Positions 7,068 to 14,811 of a DNA stretch of 18,344 nt are shown here, in pieces (positions within the stretch are counted from its first letter, which is position 1; every line of letters begins with the position of its first letter). Location of the stretch: positions 1 to 18,344 of the forward strand of contig JABGWN010000020.1 in assembly GCA_018645535.1 (NCBI GenBank), in the 5' to 3' direction. The translations under genes were made by a program, and so were the position numbers. The notes below the pieces were generated by a model. That model was not told where the DNA came from. It saw only the letters and a program-made list of their open reading frames with translations, and searched no databases. This stretch comes from Methanobacteriota archaeon. GTDB taxonomy: Archaea; Thermoplasmatota; Poseidoniia; Poseidoniales; Poseidoniaceae.

Positions 7068-8996
7068 TCAGTCTTTACGTCCAGAGACCCATCCTGCGGC
7101 CACTAAACCAATGAGCAGTGTTGCGATTAGTCCCGGTGCAGGTAAGATTCCTGAACTTTCTCCGTCATCGGATTCCGTGTTCTCATTTCCATTGTTATCA
7201 ACAGCACCTGCATTTGGATCTACAACTTGTATTGTGAGTGTTGTCGTATCTCCTGATTCATCAGTTGCCTTAACATCTACAGTGTATGGTGACTGGACAT
7301 CATTTTGGATACAATTGGCGATTGATACTTGAATCTCCCAAGCGAGGTTCTGACGGTCAAAATTTGTTGTTTGTCCATCACATATCACAAGTGTAAGAGT
7401 TACATCTTGTCCATCTGGATCAATGACGTTCCCTGTGAGTGTAAACTTCAATCCATCGAGTTCCCATTCTGCTTCTTGACCTTGTAGATTCGTTTCAATT
7501 GAAATTGTTGGGGGCGTGTTTTCTTTTTCAATGTCAAAGTCCATCATAAAGGTGTAATCAAGCATCCCTTGGGCGGTTGCAGTCCCCATGACCATCACCT
7601 CTCCTGGACTCATTCCTGTCAGGGACAAGTCCATGACTGCACCTTGGGTACTAACTACTTCTGTAACAGAAGGTCCCATGCTTTGATCCTGGTGTGCATG
7701 TGCGGTTACAGTAAGAGAAGACACGAGATCAGTTGCACTTGGAGAGAAGGTAATCGTATCTCCTTGAGCAGAGATTGCTCCTGTGGCTGTCAGAACTCTT
7801 CCAAAGGTATAATTTCGATGTTCTGAAGTCTCTGCACCAAATGCATCAACTCCAGCACATTGAGCAGAAGCGGATTCTCCACCTGCTGTAACGAATAAAG
7901 AAGCATCCTCGTCCATGCGGACAGACCATCCATCGTATTGGTCGAGCGCACTGAAATTACATCGTAGGTTCCATCCACTTTCGTCAATAACCCATGTGCC
8001 AGCTTCAGTTGAAGCAAGTTCTTCCCCGTTGGTAATGCCGAGGGGGATGATGGTTCCTTCAGAAGGTGCTATCGATGACCAAACAGGAGCCTCATTTGTG
8101 AAAGGTGCCATTGTTGTGAAATCAATAAATAAATTTCGAACCATTGGATATGAACCGAGCGGGTAATCGACATCTGCTACTATTCGTAGGCGACCATCTG
8201 GCAAGAATTCGCTGACTGGGGCTGCAAGTTCATCTTGCATGACACCATCATCGTAGAATCCCATTTCTGCTACTCTGAGTCCTTGTTCAACAGGGAAGGT
8301 CAAAACGAGTCGAGCATCGGTAATGTTTGTAATGTTCATAGCAAGAGTGAAGTTTGAACTACCCTGATTTGGGAGTTGATCGAACTGAACGTTATTACTT
8401 TCTCCTGCCTTGGTCAAAAGGAGGATTTCTAAATCGTCTGTTACAGTAACAGGAACTTCTTTACATCCAGGATCGGAAAGTGCGCTGCTGCAAGAACGTT
8501 CCTGGGGGTGGTCTTCAGGAACAAGGTTGACCTCATCTAGAGCAATTCCATCTTCAACGAATTCAAGATCATTCCAGTCAACACTTCCTCGGTGAGCGAT
8601 ACCTTCACGAATCCCAAGGCGAGTTTCCATGTCTGCAATGCACTTCGGTCCGATTGAACGTACTGCTTCTCTTTCATCCGTTGACATCCAGTCATCTGCG
8701 CCACCGGGAACTCCTTCAAACAATCCATCGAGATTGTCACGAACAACAGCCGACTTACTTCCGTTTACCCATGCTTGCGCATCCATGGCGCCAGTTGCCC
8801 AGTCATCATTGATGTCAAGGTTGAAGAGGGCGAAATCATACTCAAAGAGGTCTTCAAATGTAAGGCCACTGCAATCGACATCGAGGCTTCCTTGTCGCCC
8901 AGATGTCGCTTGTGGTTGGGCCTCGTTTTCCAATGTTGAAGTCTCTATTGAAGGCGTGAGAATTGCCAGCAAGAGCATCACGAGTACGGGAATCAT
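7068..8996 (-). CDS. Secreted surface protein with a sorting-type C-terminal anchor
   Basis: 642 residues. A hydrophobic signal sequence covers about residues 1-20 (MIPVLVMLLLAILTPSI). The body is Asp/Ser/Thr-rich with several Cys that may form disulfides. Near the C-terminus is a PKD/cadherin-like domain (from TPPTISIE to TIQVVDP), then an Asn/Glu/Asp/Ser linker, then SGILPAPGLIATLLIG, a short hydrophobic stretch and a final GRKD. That three-part ending (Pro-Gly-containing motif, helix, basic end) resembles PGF-CTERM signals processed by archaeosortases, though the motif is LPAPG rather than strict PGF. The gene lies 46 bases after an ABC-2 exporter permease on the same strand. The molecular function is unknown; I do not recognise the N-terminal domains. 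Confidence 0.87.
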   Translation of the reverse strand: MIPVLVMLLLAILTPSIETSTLENEAQPQATSGRQGSLDVDCSGLTFEDLFEYDFALFNLDINDDWATGAMDAQAWVNGSKSAVVRDNLDGLFEGVPGGADDWMSTDEREAVRSIGPKCIADMETRLGIREGIAHRGSVDWNDLEFVEDGIALDEVNLVPEDHPQERSCSSALSDPGCKEVPVTVTDDLEILLLTKAGESNNVQFDQLPNQGSSNFTLAMNITNITDARLVLTFPVEQGLRVAEMGFYDDGVMQDELAAPVSEFLPDGRLRIVADVDYPLGSYPMVRNLFIDFTTMAPFTNEAPVWSSIAPSEGTIIPLGITNGEELASTEAGTWVIDESGWNLRCNFSALDQYDGWSVRMDEDASLFVTAGGESASAQCAGVDAFGAETSEHRNYTFGRVLTATGAISAQGDTITFSPSATDLVSSLTVTAHAHQDQSMGPSVTEVVSTQGAVMDLSLTGMSPGEVMVMGTATAQGMLDYTFMMDFDIEKENTPPTISIETNLQGQEAEWELDGLKFTLTGNVIDPDGQDVTLTLVICDGQTTNFDRQNLAWEIQVSIANCIQNDVQSPYTVDVKATDESGDTTTLTIQVVDPNAGAVDNNGNENTESDDGESSGILPAPGLIATLLIGLVAAGWVSGRKD

Positions 8997-9042
8997 GACG
9001 AGACGAGTACGACTCTATTCATGAAGTCTTGGTTAGAAAACA

Positions 9043-9873
9043 TCACGGTACGAGACGTTTGATACGTCGTGTGAACCATAATAATGGGAAAACTGTCCAC
9101 GCTAATGCTGCCATAACGACTCCTGTAGACGAAACACCTCTGTTGACATCCTCCAATCGGGTTTCAAGCAAATGATGGTACACTCCGTTAGGGGATAATA
9201 GATCCAAACGTCCTTCGAAAACAGAATAGGAAGCATCTTTAGATTCACCAACAGCAACGCCATTTAGAGCAGCAATGAGGGTCGTAAACAATACCCATAG
9301 CAAGGTGAAAAGGAACCAAAGTCCAATCGAGAACGCAATTGCAGAACCTTGTTCTTTAGCTAAACTTGATGCGAGTAGAGCAAAGACCGTGTACCATAGA
9401 AGTACAAGCCAAGCAGCCACAACGAAGACAATAGAATCACCAGCGGATATCCACATGTCGCTTCGATAACCAACGAGCCACATCGAAATGAGCATCAGGA
9501 CTGTTACTGGAACTGCGATACTTGCCCAGTTCCCAATCACGAGAATCATCGATTGTCTCCATCGCGGCATTGGTTGAGATAGTCGTAGCTCAAGAACACC
9601 GCTTTGCCTGTCCTTGCTAATACCATCGTGTGCTAATAGAACTGCAGCCATTGTTCCAGCGAACACAATACCAATACTTGCCAAGAACATCGTCTCTGCT
9701 GCGGTCTCAGGAACCTGATCCGCTGGCAATTGAATGTTAGGGTCTGAGAAACCCCACGCCATACCAGGAATGAAAAGGAACAGAATAGGTAACATGATCA
9801 ACATTCGAGTTGATAGGAATCGCCTACGGAATACACCCATGATAAGTTTCCACATTCGAGATGAAGGCGTCAT
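9043..9873 (-). CDS. ABC-2 type transporter permease
   Basis: 276 residues from ATG 9873. This start overlaps the ATPase stop codon as ATGA (9870-9873), the usual arrangement for translational coupling; the open frame runs further upstream but that part is out-of-frame ATPase sequence. About six membrane helices are visible, beginning with STRMLIMLPILFLFIPGM, and the KDRQSGVLELRLSQPM segment after the second helix is typical of NosY/ABC-2 permeases (coupling region with E/L/R residues). A roughly 60-residue outer loop precedes the last helix. It forms the membrane half of an exporter with the gene just upstream. The substrate cannot be told; the downstream surface protein is a possible client only by proximity. 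Confidence 0.9.
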   Translation of the reverse strand: MTPSSRMWKLIMGVFRRRFLSTRMLIMLPILFLFIPGMAWGFSDPNIQLPADQVPETAAETMFLASIGIVFAGTMAAVLLAHDGISKDRQSGVLELRLSQPMPRWRQSMILVIGNWASIAVPVTVLMLISMWLVGYRSDMWISAGDSIVFVVAAWLVLLWYTVFALLASSLAKEQGSAIAFSIGLWFLFTLLWVLFTTLIAALNGVAVGESKDASYSVFEGRLDLLSPNGVYHHLLETRLEDVNRGVSSTGVVMAALAWTVFPLLWFTRRIKRLVP

Positions 9874-10880
9874 TCTTCTTCCTCCTGCAATGTACGCATA
9901 GGCAGCCACGCACTGTTTTCTACATCCATGCCTATACTTTGCCGATCGAGTCCGGTCGCAGCACAAAGTAACTCGATTAACGATGGTTGGATTTCTCTCC
10001 ATGTTATGACGCCAATTCCTGACTTTACGATGTCTTTTAGCAAATTCAAAGGAGCATTTTGCAATATCATATGGTGAGTGTTATCAGTTGAAGAATGTTC
10101 CAATATTTCGAGACCTTGAACAAGTTTCTTCGGTAATTCTGAGTCTAAGCATACCTCTGTGAGTTGCTTAAAGCCTAATTTTTCTTGAATCGAAACCGTT
10201 GTCCCATGGGCAACTAACTGGCCGCGATGAAGCAATGCGAGTGTGTCAATGAGTTGGTCTAATTCGAATAGATGATGACTCGATACCACAACTGCAATTC
10301 CCTTTCGAGCGAGTGACTGAAGCAGACGCTTGAACGCCTCAATTGCAACAGGATCCATCCCATTGAAAGGCTCATCCAAAACGAGAACATCTGGGGTCCC
10401 AAGCAGAGCAATGCCAAGTGAAAGTCGTTGTCTCATTCCTTGACTAAGTGAATCCAGAGCAGATGATGCTCTATTCTTTAGCCCAATGACATTAATTATT
10501 TCTAAAGCTGAATCTTTCGAACAACCTCGTAGTAAAGCAAACTCAACAAGCGTTTGTTGAACCGTTTCGTGGCCAGACCAGCGTACGTGTTCTGGCATAA
10601 ATCCAACGCGTCTTCGTAATTCCTGGCTGGATAGAACCTTCCCATTGGCACTAACATTACCAGATTCAATAGGCAAGACTCCACTCATCATCCGAAGAAG
10701 CGTCGTTTTTCCAGCACCATTTGTACCTACAAGGCCGACGATTTGGCCGCTTTGTAAGGTTAAATCGAGTTCTGCTATCCCAGCACCGTGTTGCTTTTTG
10801 AAAGGGTTGAACCATTTTGGAGCCGGTACTTTATGACGGAACTTGACGGATGAAAACTCCATCACATCCATGTCTCCCAT
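9870..10880 (-). CDS. ABC-2 type transporter ATP-binding protein (NatA/CcmA-like)
   Basis: 336 residues. Walker A GTNGAGKT (52-59), signature LSQGMRQRL (from 145), Walker B VLVLDEP (165-171) followed by the D-loop FNGMDP, and H-loop His in VVVSSHH (about 202). The Q-loop position is occupied by Glu in FMPEH, as often in this exporter class. A roughly 100-residue C-terminal domain follows the nucleotide-binding domain, also usual for NatA-like proteins. Three in-frame ATGs (10880, 10871, 10862) are possible starts; the conserved fold begins right after the third. It overlaps the permease by ATGA and is divergent from the gene at 10970. It drives export of an unknown substrate. Confidence 0.93.
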   Translation of the reverse strand: MGDMDVMEFSSVKFRHKVPAPKWFNPFKKQHGAGIAELDLTLQSGQIVGLVGTNGAGKTTLLRMMSGVLPIESGNVSANGKVLSSQELRRRVGFMPEHVRWSGHETVQQTLVEFALLRGCSKDSALEIINVIGLKNRASSALDSLSQGMRQRLSLGIALLGTPDVLVLDEPFNGMDPVAIEAFKRLLQSLARKGIAVVVSSHHLFELDQLIDTLALLHRGQLVAHGTTVSIQEKLGFKQLTEVCLDSELPKKLVQGLEILEHSSTDNTHHMILQNAPLNLLKDIVKSGIGVITWREIQPSLIELLCAATGLDRQSIGMDVENSAWLPMRTLQEEEE

Positions 10881-10969
10881 GCTATGGCTATCCCGTCACC
10901 TCACTCAAATGCTTTGTTTTTCCATTGATGTTCCCAAATACATATCATGGAGGGAGTGAATCTGAATTC
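10881..10969. promoter_or_regulatory. Divergent intergenic region
   Basis: About 90 bases between the ABC-2 ATPase gene (leftward) and the membrane-protein gene (rightward). It must hold both promoters. The A/T-rich piece AAATACATATCATGG (from 10937) could supply a TATA-like element in either direction, and GGAGGGAG at 10949-10956 could be a ribosome binding site for the rightward gene. Nothing clearer is visible. Confidence 0.35.
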
Positions 10970-11863
10970 ATGGGGTTGGCTTCAAGCGTTGTTGGCTTCT
11001 TCTTCATTTTTCTATCTGTGCCGATAAGTTACGGCCTTCATCGATGGAGGAAAGGAGAGGATGCAGAAACGTTCGAGCAATTCCTCGGTTCGAAAACCTC
11101 CTATTTTACTCTCGTAGGTATTGCTGCTTTGTGGCTGGTCCCATACGGTCTCTTTGTCCTTATACCGATCATCTTCACATTGTCAGTTGTAAGTCCAGCA
11201 GGCCGAATAGATTGGAAAGAATATCGAAATGAACGACTTATTGCAGTATTCTTTGTATTTTTGATGCTCGGGCTATCAGGATTGATTCCCTGTGATGAAC
11301 CACGTGCGCCAGAGGAATGGGGGGAACCGTTTGCAAAGGAGAACCCGTATGCTCCAGCATGGCCTGCAAGTGAACAATATACTTGGATTCTTGTTGATGA
11401 CTTAGACGCCTCAAATTTTGAAGTCGTTCAAAGCCTGCGTATACGTACGCCTCATCAGTTTGGGACGTTTAGTCAAGTTGAGTCTTCTGTAGCAATCTCC
11501 TCATTTTTAGGCCTAGAGAATGAACGAATGCGGCAGGCAATCGATATCGTAGACGAGCGAATATCCTTTATTCGAATCGACAGTGATGAATTCAAACTGG
11601 AGCAAAGAGGCGAGGCGCAGGAACACACGTTCCGGCCTTCTTCGGGAGATGTCAAAATGAACGTCTGGGTGTATGATTGTCTTGCCACATCAGGTACGAA
11701 CTCCGACGGAACAAAAATTGGAGAAGTCGTCATTGCTGGAGAGGCTGGATGGGGCGGAGTGCTTGACTTAGTAGTCATTGTACGACCGGTATTCCATGAT
11801 GCTATTTCATCTGATCCATTCGCTGAAACAATTGTTTCAACTTGGCTGGAATCAGAAGTTTAG
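10970..11863 (+). CDS. Three-helix membrane protein of unknown function upstream of the transferrin-like gene
   Basis: 297 residues from ATG 10970, chosen because a membrane helix starts right there (MGLASSVVGFFFIFLSV) and purines (GGAGGGAG) lie upstream; ATGs at 10928 and 10850 are in frame, but the latter would overlap the divergent ATPase gene. Three hydrophobic helices lie at about 1-23, 46-74 and 91-110, followed by about 185 soluble residues with a Cys soon after the third helix and scattered acidic residues. I recognise no family. It ends 60 bases before the transferrin-like lipoprotein start and is on the same strand, but that gene seems to have its own promoter, so membership of one operon is uncertain. 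Confidence 0.75.
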   Translation: MGLASSVVGFFFIFLSVPISYGLHRWRKGEDAETFEQFLGSKTSYFTLVGIAALWLVPYGLFVLIPIIFTLSVVSPAGRIDWKEYRNERLIAVFFVFLMLGLSGLIPCDEPRAPEEWGEPFAKENPYAPAWPASEQYTWILVDDLDASNFEVVQSLRIRTPHQFGTFSQVESSVAISSFLGLENERMRQAIDIVDERISFIRIDSDEFKLEQRGEAQEHTFRPSSGDVKMNVWVYDCLATSGTNSDGTKIGEVVIAGEAGWGGVLDLVVIVRPVFHDAISSDPFAETIVSTWLESEV

Positions 11864-11869
11864 GGCTCA

Positions 11870-11883
11870 CGAAACTTTATGTA
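11870..11883 (+). promoter_or_regulatory. BRE/TATA-type promoter of the transferrin-ABC operon
   Basis: CGAAAC followed by TTTATGTA (TATA box 11876-11883) fits an archaeal BRE plus TATA box. Transcription would begin about 25 bases further on, near 11900-11907, leaving a short leader that contains a Shine-Dalgarno before the ATG at 11924. It would exclude the earlier in-frame ATG at 11879, which lies inside the TATA box. Confidence 0.5.
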
Positions 11884-11910
11884 CATTCTATTTTTAGGGG
11901 GGCCGAAAAC

Positions 11911-11916
11911 GGAGAG
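11911..11916 (+). promoter_or_regulatory. Ribosome binding site of the transferrin-like gene
   Basis: GGAGAG, seven bases before the ATG at 11924. Together with the lipoprotein signal that begins at that ATG, it decides the start in favour of 11924 over 11879. Confidence 0.6.
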
Positions 11917-11923
11917 CCTCTAC

Positions 11924-14026
11924 ATGCGACCTAACACTAAAAAACCACTACTGCTAGCCTTTTTGATTCTGATTGCCTCTGTTGCCGGTTGTATCGGCAA
12001 TGATGATGATGATGATAAAGAAACATTGACCATCGCTTTCAGCTTGAAAGATGATTACACAAATGTTGACGAAAACCCACAACGATTTGCTGATTACTTG
12101 GCAGATACTCTCGACATGAATGTTGAATTGTATCCAATCGATTCTGAAGGGGCAACTCTTCAAGCACTACGATTTGGAAACGCTGATATTGCATTCATGG
12201 ACGGTGCTGCTGCCTGGATTGGATGGCAGCAATATGGTCTTGATGCCCTTGCAGCTGACCAAAAGAGCGATGGCCGTACCTACTACGATGCCCATGCGGT
12301 TGTTCTGAAAGACTCCGAGATGGCTTTAGCCAGTCTCGATAGCGATGATTCTACAGATCCTTTCTCACTTCTTGCAGGAAAGACATCTTGCCACACTGGC
12401 TGGCTAAAGTCTGCTGGAATGCTTCTTCCGATGGGACATCTTATCGGAAATGGATATGCAAATGTTATCGGTGATTCTGATGACATCGAATCCGTTCGTT
12501 CAACAATTCTCAACTACTTCAGTGAAGATGCGAGCATACCTGACTCGGGAACGCCTTACTATTCCTACTCTGGAGCACTTCGCTGTCTATCAGAAGGCGC
12601 AGGCGACGTAGCTTTCGTTAAGGATTCAACAGTTGCATCCTATTGTGCAAATACAGATGCACTGACAAACGAAGACTGGTGTCTCTCATCGGATGAGTAT
12701 ATTCTCTTGCCATCCTATGGTCAAGCGCCATCTCACCCAGTCATGTACAATCCTGAACTTCTTGACAGCGGAAAAGTCACATTGATTCAAGATGCTTTAG
12801 TTGCCATGAAGGATTCAACAGAGGGAGAATCAATTCTTACCTCTGTTCTGAACACACCTTCTATCGTAAAGACCACTGCTGCAGATCACCTTTCATCGTA
12901 TGGCGCTCTTGTACAAGATGTTCCAGGAATTGAATCGTACTTTGGCACCAAATACAGCATTACAGATACTGTGAGCCCAACTGTTTCTAATATCAGAATT
13001 GCATTCGAAATAAAGGATGACTATACCGACGTGGACATGAACCCCCAACTTCTTGCTGATTACATCGCTGAAGAAACAGGTGTCACAGTAACTCTGTACC
13101 CAGTTACTTCAGAAGGAGCAATCATCGAAGCACTTCGCTTTGGAAATGCAGATATTGCATTCATGGATGGCGGTGCTGCATGGATGGGCTGGCAAGAATA
13201 CGGTCTAGCGGCAATGGCTGCTGACACCAAGTCTGATGGCCGAACATACTACGATGCACATGCTGTTGTCAAAAATGGAAGTGACATCGCTAACGCTTAT
13301 CTAGACGGAGATGATTCAACAGATCCGTTTGCAATGCTGGAAGGAAAGACATCATGTCACACAGGATGGCTCAAGTCGGCAGGAATGCTGCTTCCTATGG
13401 GCTTCCTTATCTCTGAAGGATATGCTCCAGTTGTTGGTTCACAAGATGATATCGAATCCTTGCGTTCAACAATCAACTCCTTTTTCAACGATGATGCGAG
13501 CATTCCTGACTCTGGAACACCGTACTACTCCTACTCAGGAGCAGTTCGTTGTTTGTCTGAAGGAGCTGGTGATGTAGCATTCGTTAAGGATTCAACAATC
13601 CCTGGATACTGTGGGAACGACAACGCTTCAGATAATGAAGACTGGTGTCTTGCAGAAGAGGAATACATTTTGCTTCCATCATATGGATCAGCACCATCCC
13701 ATCCAGTTATGTACAATCCTGACAAAATCGATGTTCAGACACGGACTGCAATTCTTAACGCACTTCTTTCTCTGAACAGTGAAATGTACGTCGAAGATTA
13801 TCCAATGATGGGCCAGACAGTCACTGGATGCTATGATGTCAATACACACGTTGTGGATTCAAATCAGTCGAAAGGAGAATGCGGCGATCAAATCCTCGCT
13901 AACATCCTCAATACAGGCGGATTGGTTGAAGTAAATACACAAGAGCACATGGGAATCTATGGCAACCTCATCGGTTCTATCCCAGGTATCTCGACATACT
14001 TTGATACAAAGTACGAAATTGAGGCT
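11924..14026 (+). CDS. Two-lobed transferrin-like lipoprotein, proposed Fe(III)-binding component of an ABC importer
   Basis: 701 residues; the stop codon follows at 14027-14029. A lipoprotein signal (ASVAGC, lipid Cys23) is followed by an Asp-rich spacer and two homologous lobes, about 33-348 and 355-701. Each lobe has the transferrin ligand set in order: Asp (D93; D415) in ADIAFMDG, Tyr (Y121; Y443) in TYYDAHAVV, Tyr (Y215; Y537) in YSYSGA, His (H271; H593) in APSHPVM. The anion loop SCHTG (T158; T480) is present, but the usual Arg four residues later is Lys (K162; K484). Cys156/Cys221 and Cys478/Cys543 match a conserved transferrin disulfide, and both lobes contain GAGDVAFVKDST, nearly identical to human GAGDVAFVKHST. 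Length and bilobal plan equal animal transferrin. It belongs to the type II periplasmic-binding fold, as does PhnD, and is followed by ATPase and permease genes. Ferric binding is inferred, not shown; automated annotation may say phosphonate-binding. Confidence 0.9.
12020..12967 (+). repeat. Lobe 1 of the internal duplication
   Basis: First transferrin-like lobe (residues about 33-348). It shares long identical blocks with lobe 2, among them the ALRFGNADIAFMDG, GKTSCHTGWLKSAG, SIPDSGTPYYSYSGA and RCLSEGAGDVAFVKDST segments. It ends with IESYFGTKY, comparable to the YLGYEY that closes the N-lobe of animal transferrin. Confidence 0.9.
12986..14026 (+). repeat. Lobe 2 of the internal duplication
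   Basis: Second lobe (residues about 355-701). It is longer than lobe 1 because of an insertion of roughly 35 residues near 621-655 (13784-13888) containing Cys636 and Cys653, which may form a lobe-specific disulfide. It closes with ISTYFDTKY, matching the end of lobe 1. Confidence 0.9.
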
Positions 14027-14058
14027 TAATCGTAGGTCTGAATAAGTTCCACGTTATT

Positions 14059-14096
14059 GAATAAAAAGATGCATTCGGCTACAGAATAGGGGGGAG
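14059..14096 (+). promoter_or_regulatory. Gap before the ABC ATPase gene: possible internal promoter and strong ribosome binding site
   Basis: The 71-base gap holds an A/T-rich GAATAAAAAG (14059-14068) that could serve as a TATA element, and GGGGAG (14091-14096) four bases before the ATG at 14101, a good Shine-Dalgarno. An internal promoter would let transporter and binding protein be expressed in different amounts; the TATA match is weak. Confidence 0.4.
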
Positions 14097-14100
14097 TCGA

Positions 14101-14811
14101 ATGTCAATACAGCAACCAGTGTTAGAGTTGAAAAACGTAGACATTGGTTACAACGACGCATTAGTCAATAACGTCATTGCCCGAGTCCTTCCTGGTGAAA
14201 TCATCGCTGTGCTCGGCCCTTCTGGAATAGGTAAGACCACGTTGATCCGGACAATTGCAGGACTTGTTGAACCTCTTAAAGGGGAAGTAACACTCCATAC
14301 TAAGAAAAAAGGTGGATTAGGTTACATTCCTCAACGACTTGGTTTGGTTCGTCACGCGAGTGTTCGCCACAATGTCAATCTTGGAGCAAAGGCGGGTGTT
14401 CCGTTCTCAAGAACAATGTTTGAGGAACGTAAAACTCGCGTCGAAGAAGCAGCCAAAGCTCTTGGAATTGAAGACAAACTGAAAGAACCAGTGCGTCGCC
14501 TTTCCGGCGGACAACTCCGACGTGTAGCGACTGCTCGAGCTCTTGCTCAGCGGCCACAAATTCTTCTTGCTGATGAGTTTCTAAGTGAACTTGATCATCA
14601 AAATGTGGAAGTTGTTATCAAGGCAGTTCAAACATTACTCGAAGATGGAACCTCGATCATCATGGTTGAACACCATGAAGAGAACGTCCGATTATTCGCC
14701 ACTCGAATTTGGCTGATTAAGGATAATCATCTACATGATTACTCATTGGAAGAATGGATGGATATAGATGAATCAAGCTGGCGGGAGCAATATATGGAGG
14801 AAGAAGAATGA
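14101..14811 (+). CDS. ABC importer ATPase, PhnC-like, partner of the transferrin-like lipoprotein
   Basis: 236 residues. Walker A GPSGIGKT (39-46), Q-loop Gln78 in YIPQRLG, signature LSGGQLRRV (from 134), Walker B ILLADE (154-159) with D-loop LSELD, and H-loop in MVEHHEE (H191). These mark a complete, probably active ATPase of the importer class that includes PhnC. The start codon is supported by GGGGAG four bases upstream. The stop overlaps the next start as ATGA (14808-14811), so ATPase and permease are translationally coupled. The C-terminus is unusually acidic (ends EEEE). The substrate is not determined by this subunit; the upstream binding protein points to ferric iron. Confidence 0.92.
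   Translation: MSIQQPVLELKNVDIGYNDALVNNVIARVLPGEIIAVLGPSGIGKTTLIRTIAGLVEPLKGEVTLHTKKKGGLGYIPQRLGLVRHASVRHNVNLGAKAGVPFSRTMFEERKTRVEEAAKALGIEDKLKEPVRRLSGGQLRRVATARALAQRPQILLADEFLSELDHQNVEVVIKAVQTLLEDGTSIIMVEHHEENVRLFATRIWLIKDNHLHDYSLEEWMDIDESSWREQYMEEEE

Noticed and set aside
9874..10002. N-terminal extension of the ABC-2 permease
   Set aside because: It would lie entirely within the ATPase coding sequence in another frame; the ATGA overlap at 9870-9873 gives a normal start.
10850..10969. Longer start for the three-helix membrane protein
   Set aside because: It would overlap the divergent ATPase start and adds a non-hydrophobic Cys/Pro-rich segment; the helix begins at the ATG at 10970. The ATG at 10928 cannot be fully excluded.
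11879..11923. Upstream ATG for the transferrin-like protein
   Set aside because: This ATG lies in the proposed TATA box and precedes a poor signal sequence; the ATG at 11924 has a ribosome binding site and a proper lipoprotein signal.
12002..12016. Five GAT repeats as a phase-variation tract
   Set aside because: A three-base unit only changes the length of the Asp linker after the lipid Cys and cannot switch the frame.
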